A stretch of 64,000 bases of DNA from Prorocentrum cordatum (Eukaryota; Sar; Dinophyceae; Prorocentrales; Prorocentraceae): contig CAUYUJ010019262.1 in the NCBI GenBank assembly GCA_963575745.1, forward strand, positions 89,468 through 153,467, read 5' to 3'. Made by a program: the position numbers and the translations under genes. Positions 61,119 through 64,000 of this stretch are shown here, piece after piece (the first letter of the stretch is position 1; every line of letters starts with the position of its first letter). Below the pieces are notes generated by a model. That model was not told the DNA's origin and made no database searches. It saw nothing but the letters and a program-made list of their open reading frames with translations.

Positions 61119-61282
61119 GAGTAGCGGTATCGGTGTCTTCTTGTTGCGGCGCGACGACCTTCCCCACGGCCAGGGCGGCAGCAGCGGGCCCGGATCGCAC
61201 GGGCGCCTCGCGCGGATGCGTGCGCGAGCAGGCGAGCGTGCCTCCCTCTTCCCCGTTGCTCTCGTCTGCGGCGAGCCCCACA
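61119..61282. other. GC-rich spacer, no gene recognised
   Basis: Open frames on both strands, no motif. It lies between the MITE and the F2 element; AG (of CCCCACAG) borders the latter. Confidence 0.25.
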
Positions 61283-61438
61283 GATGATGGCTTGTTTTCC
61301 ACCACCACCACCAAAAGTTGGAGGGGGAAGGAGGTGGAGAATGAGGAGGAGGAGGAAGAAGAAGAAGAAGAGGGGGAGGAGTACTCCCTTCCCCCTCCAA
61401 CTTGTGGTTTTGGTGGTGGTGGAAAACAGGCCCACCAA
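61283..61438. mobile_element. F2 inverted-repeat element, copy c
   Basis: TGTTTTCCACCACCACCACC and its inverse GGTGGTGGTGGAAAACAGG bound a GGA/GAA loop; an inner GTTGGAGGGGGAAGG and CCTTCCCCCTCCAAC pair continues the stem. The outer 12 bases are less conserved. Confidence 0.75.
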
Positions 61439-61924
61439 CAGAGGAGGGCACTGCCCGCGGTGGACTCGCAAGTGCCACGCCGCCCACGAGCCCCGAGGTC
61501 GCTCCGACCGGCCCCCGGGCTGGCCGCCCAGGTCGGGGGCAACGACAGGGGGAGATAGGCGCAGTGGGGATGCACCGACCCCGGTCGCCCACTCGTCGCC
61601 GACGGGGGCCCAACAGCCCCAACCTGCCCACGAATTTGCGGACTCAGGATCAGCGGCTCATCGCCGATCCATCGGCGACGTATCACCGATGCCAGGTCGA
61701 TGTGCCCCCTCCCTGTGCCAGTCCCCCCCCCCTATCGTTGCCCTTGGCCACGGAGACCAGCCGTGCGGCGGTGCAGCAGGCTGTCCGGTTTCCGGTCGAG
61801 GCGGGCCTCGACGGTGCGACCACTTCGTCACCCTCCAGGGTTCGGAGATGGTCGCGCGTCGCGGCCGGGGCCGGGGAGCTGCCTTTCTCCAGGGCGGCGT
61901 CGGGAGGGCACGAAGTTGGATGCC
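61439..61924. other. GC-rich stretch, no gene recognised
   Basis: Contains short frames with Pro/Ala/Thr-rich composition and no motif. Confidence 0.3.
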
Positions 61925-62233
61925 CCAGGGAGGAGGAGGAGGAGGAGGAGGAGGAGGAGGAGGAGGAGGAGGAGGTGGAGATGAGGAGGAGAGAGGGAGG
62001 AGGAGGAGGAGGGAGAGGAGGAGGAGGAGGAGGAGGGAGGAAGGAGGAGGGAGGCAGGAGGAGGAGGAGGAGGAGGAGGAGGAGGAGGAGGAGGGGAGAG
62101 GAGGAGGAGGAGGAGGAGGAGAGGAGGAGGAGAGGGAGGAGGAGAGGGGAGGAGGAGAGGGAGGAAAGAGGAGGGGAGGATGAGGAGGAGGAGGAGGAGG
62201 AGGAGGAGGAGGAGGAGGAGGAGGAGGAGATTT
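61925..62233. repeat. GGA microsatellite
   Basis: About 300 bases of purine-only GGA/GAGAGG repeat. Confidence 0.9.
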
Positions 62234-62285
62234 CCCGCGAGCACAGCGTGGGCGAGCACCTCGCGTCCACCTGCGTCAGGCCAGG

Positions 62286-64000
62286 TTAGTCCTCCGCGCC
62301 GCCAGAGGCGGCGGAGGAAATTTGTGCCTCCACACCACTTCCCGCGGCGGAGGCCCTGGCAGCAATCCCAATCGACTCCAGAAACTCCAATTCCTGGGTT
62401 CTGGACAGCGCGACCACCCCTCCAGGCAGTCTGTCATTCTTATAAGGATGCTTACCTGCCAGCAAACGATTACGTCGAGTCTTGGCGTTGTGGTCCCTCG
62501 GGTCCTTAGGACAACCTGTAAGTAACCCACAAGCCCTGGCGCTCAAAAAGGCGCCGCACTCTCGACAGAAGGTGTAGTGGCCAATTCGAGACAGCTTGTG
62601 TCGCCTTGGCCCCTCCAAAGGAGCCCCGTCGACACGCGCTATCATCTTCCACTTGGCGTGCGAGGAGAAACCCTTCCTGCAAAACTTACGCGACAGCACC
62701 AGCTTGGCCTTATAGCTGTGGGCCCGTCTGGCACAACAAGCACACCTCCAGGACCCCCTGTCCCACTCCAGGACGTGCCGAGACTCGGGAGGAGGTAAAA
62801 CCGATCGGCGCGGCCGAGGGCCAGGGGGCTGGGAGGCGTTCTGGAGACGGCCTGTGGTGCCATCCAATGTGCCTATCTTACAGGTCATATCTCCGACAAG
62901 CCCGAGGACAGCACAAACCTCCTTAATTCTGGCCACCCACGTGTCTCTGATATGAGGCGGGATGGCGTCTAGCTTGGCGCCCTCCTTCGCTTGAAGGTCG
63001 GCGCACTGATTCCCTAGGTAGTTGCACAGCTCGAGTCCCTCGAGCTGCTGGGCCTGGGCCTTCTTGGAATGCGCTTTGACTTTGACGACGACGAGGTCCC
63101 CCTCACCGACGAACGAATCTTCAATCGCATTCCAAATCATATGCCATAAATCGGCATGCGGTCGTCTGGCTTGGCGGCACCAAACTGGGCCTCGCCTGAA
63201 GCCCCGAACGACGGTAGAATTGTCGATCCCCACCTGTAGAGGGGCAGCGCCGTGCCGCAGAACATTCAGGAAACCGTATAATTTTGCTCTAAGCACACTT
63301 TGTGCCTCCCTAGCTCCTGGAACCGTGCCATGCATTGCTTTGCGTATATTTCCATGCTGGTCGACAAAACAGAGGCCCCATCCGAACGCCTTCAACCCAG
63401 AAGCCCCGACCCCCGACCCATCCGAGTAGGCCAGTCCTGAGAGAAGGGGATCGTCCCCGTACTCTGGGTCCAGGGTCTCCATGCTGGGCGTGACGTCCAG
63501 GAAGGGATCCCCCAGTGGGTGAGGCACGAGAGCCCTGGAAAAGAGACGGGAAGAGGAGCACGAGGAGGAGGCGCGGTGGATGATATCAGGATAGGATTCA
63601 CCTGCAGCCTGGCGCTGCTCCTGAAACGCTGGGCACCCATGGGAGCCCCAAATGTCAAACCACTCTTGCGCGGCCCTGTCGGCCGCTTCCTGAGGATCAG
63701 CAAGCTCGAGGTTGGAGACAGAGTAACCCGTAACGGGGGGAGGAGGAGTACGCCACTTGCTGATCCTGTGGATGAAAGAAGAGCCTGCAGTCGACTCCTT
63801 CTTCAAACGTTCTCGCCATTCTTTTGACCGTGCGGCTGCCTGCTGCCGTTCGATGGTCTGAGCATTGGCTACTGCACGACGCTGGAGACCCATGATCTCT
63901 GGGGCCTGCTCCATGAGCGCTGGGCCCTCAAGACAAAAGGCGCGGTATCGTTCAAACTGGGCGATTACGTGCTCAGCCTCCCCCCCCAGGTCATGAACCA
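62286..64000 (-). CDS. retroelement polyprotein, RNase H and zinc tail (5' partial)
   Basis: The frame is open from the window edge (63998) to TAA at 62286-62288. The N-terminal visible part is a basic helical linker (RRAVANAQTIERQQAAARSK) and a segment with TDL-like acidic residues. RNase H follows: LAYSDGSGVG (first Asp), VLRAKLYGFL (the catalytic Glu of the usual AELxA motif reads Lys, codon 63282-63284), QVGIDNSTVV (Asp), then VVVKVKAHSKKAQ and GNQCADLQAKEGA (His and Asp). The C-terminal CACCARRAHSYK ... FCRECGAFLSARACGLLTGC is the same Cys-rich tail type as in the other elements. RT and any EEP would lie beyond the window. The frame is uninterrupted, unlike elements A and B. Confidence 0.75.
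   Translation of the reverse strand, partial: VHDLGGEAEHVIAQFERYRAFCLEGPALMEQAPEIMGLQRRAVANAQTIERQQAAARSKEWRERLKKESTAGSSFIHRISKWRTPPPPVTGYSVSNLELADPQEAADRAAQEWFDIWGSHGCPAFQEQRQAAGESYPDIIHRASSSCSSSRLFSRALVPHPLGDPFLDVTPSMETLDPEYGDDPLLSGLAYSDGSGVGASGLKAFGWGLCFVDQHGNIRKAMHGTVPGAREAQSVLRAKLYGFLNVLRHGAAPLQVGIDNSTVVRGFRRGPVWCRQARRPHADLWHMIWNAIEDSFVGEGDLVVVKVKAHSKKAQAQQLEGLELCNYLGNQCADLQAKEGAKLDAIPPHIRDTWVARIKEVCAVLGLVGDMTCKIGTLDGTTGRLQNASQPPGPRPRRSVLPPPESRHVLEWDRGSWRCACCARRAHSYKAKLVLSRKFCRKGFSSHAKWKMIARVDGAPLEGPRRHKLSRIGHYTFCRECGAFLSARACGLLTGCPKDPRDHNAKTRRNRLLAGKHPYKNDRLPGGVVALSRTQELEFLESIGIAARASAAGSGVEAQISSAASGGAED

Overview
The window looks like nuclear DNA of a dinoflagellate. The strongest evidence is a complete dinoflagellate spliced-leader sequence (core CCGTAGCCATTTTGGCTC, 6191-6212) embedded in genomic DNA just upstream of a retroelement. 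Other evidence agrees: high GC content, enormous GGA/TCC, GT and GTT simple-repeat tracts, LINE-like EEP/RT/RNase H polyproteins, predicted introns with GC-AG ends, and several families of short inverted-repeat elements that behave like introners. The species cannot be named from the sequence. I see no rRNA, tRNA, CRISPR array or bacterial-type operon.

Layout. 0.9-5.1 kb: a decayed LINE-like element (EEP endonuclease, reverse transcriptase, C2H2 fingers), followed by a broken unknown gene (5.1-5.8 kb). 6.2-14.0 kb: a second, longer LINE-like element that starts with the spliced-leader relic and runs through zinc-finger ORF1-like sequence, EEP, RT, RNase H and a zinc tail, with several stops and frameshifts. 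14-24 kb: repeats and GC-rich intergenic DNA, including a composite repeat of roughly 80-bp monomers and an EEP remnant at 17.6-18.9 kb. 24.4-27.6 kb: a dense cluster of short inverted-repeat elements around a gene for a Lys/Glu-rich coiled-coil protein; both predicted introns of that gene are themselves inverted-repeat elements of two different families. 27.6-41 kb: mostly intergenic DNA with dispersed elements, minisatellites and purine/pyrimidine tracts. 41.1-41.7 kb (minus): the last two exons of a superfamily-1 helicase-like gene, with an 89-91 bp tandem array just upstream. 43.6-44.8 kb: a degenerate minisatellite carrying three short element insertions. 47.1-56.4 kb: one very long open frame (2,807 codons, probably about 3,086 after one homopolymer slip) with RT and RNase H domains, three copies of an unrecognised helical domain, and a C-terminal 11-residue repeat tail. 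57-62 kb: repeats, including a pair of TTAA-flanked MITE-like elements. 62.3-64.0 kb (minus): the 3' part of another retroelement polyprotein with RNase H and zinc motifs, running off the window.

Most protein-coding sequence here is retroelement-derived. The clearest ordinary host genes are the coiled-coil gene at 25.9-27.6 kb and the helicase terminus at 41.1-41.7 kb. The most interesting system is the set of small inverted-repeat families (called F1 to F4 below, plus a TTAA type), at least two of which supply predicted introns. All family assignments come from reading the sequence by eye; no database search was run.
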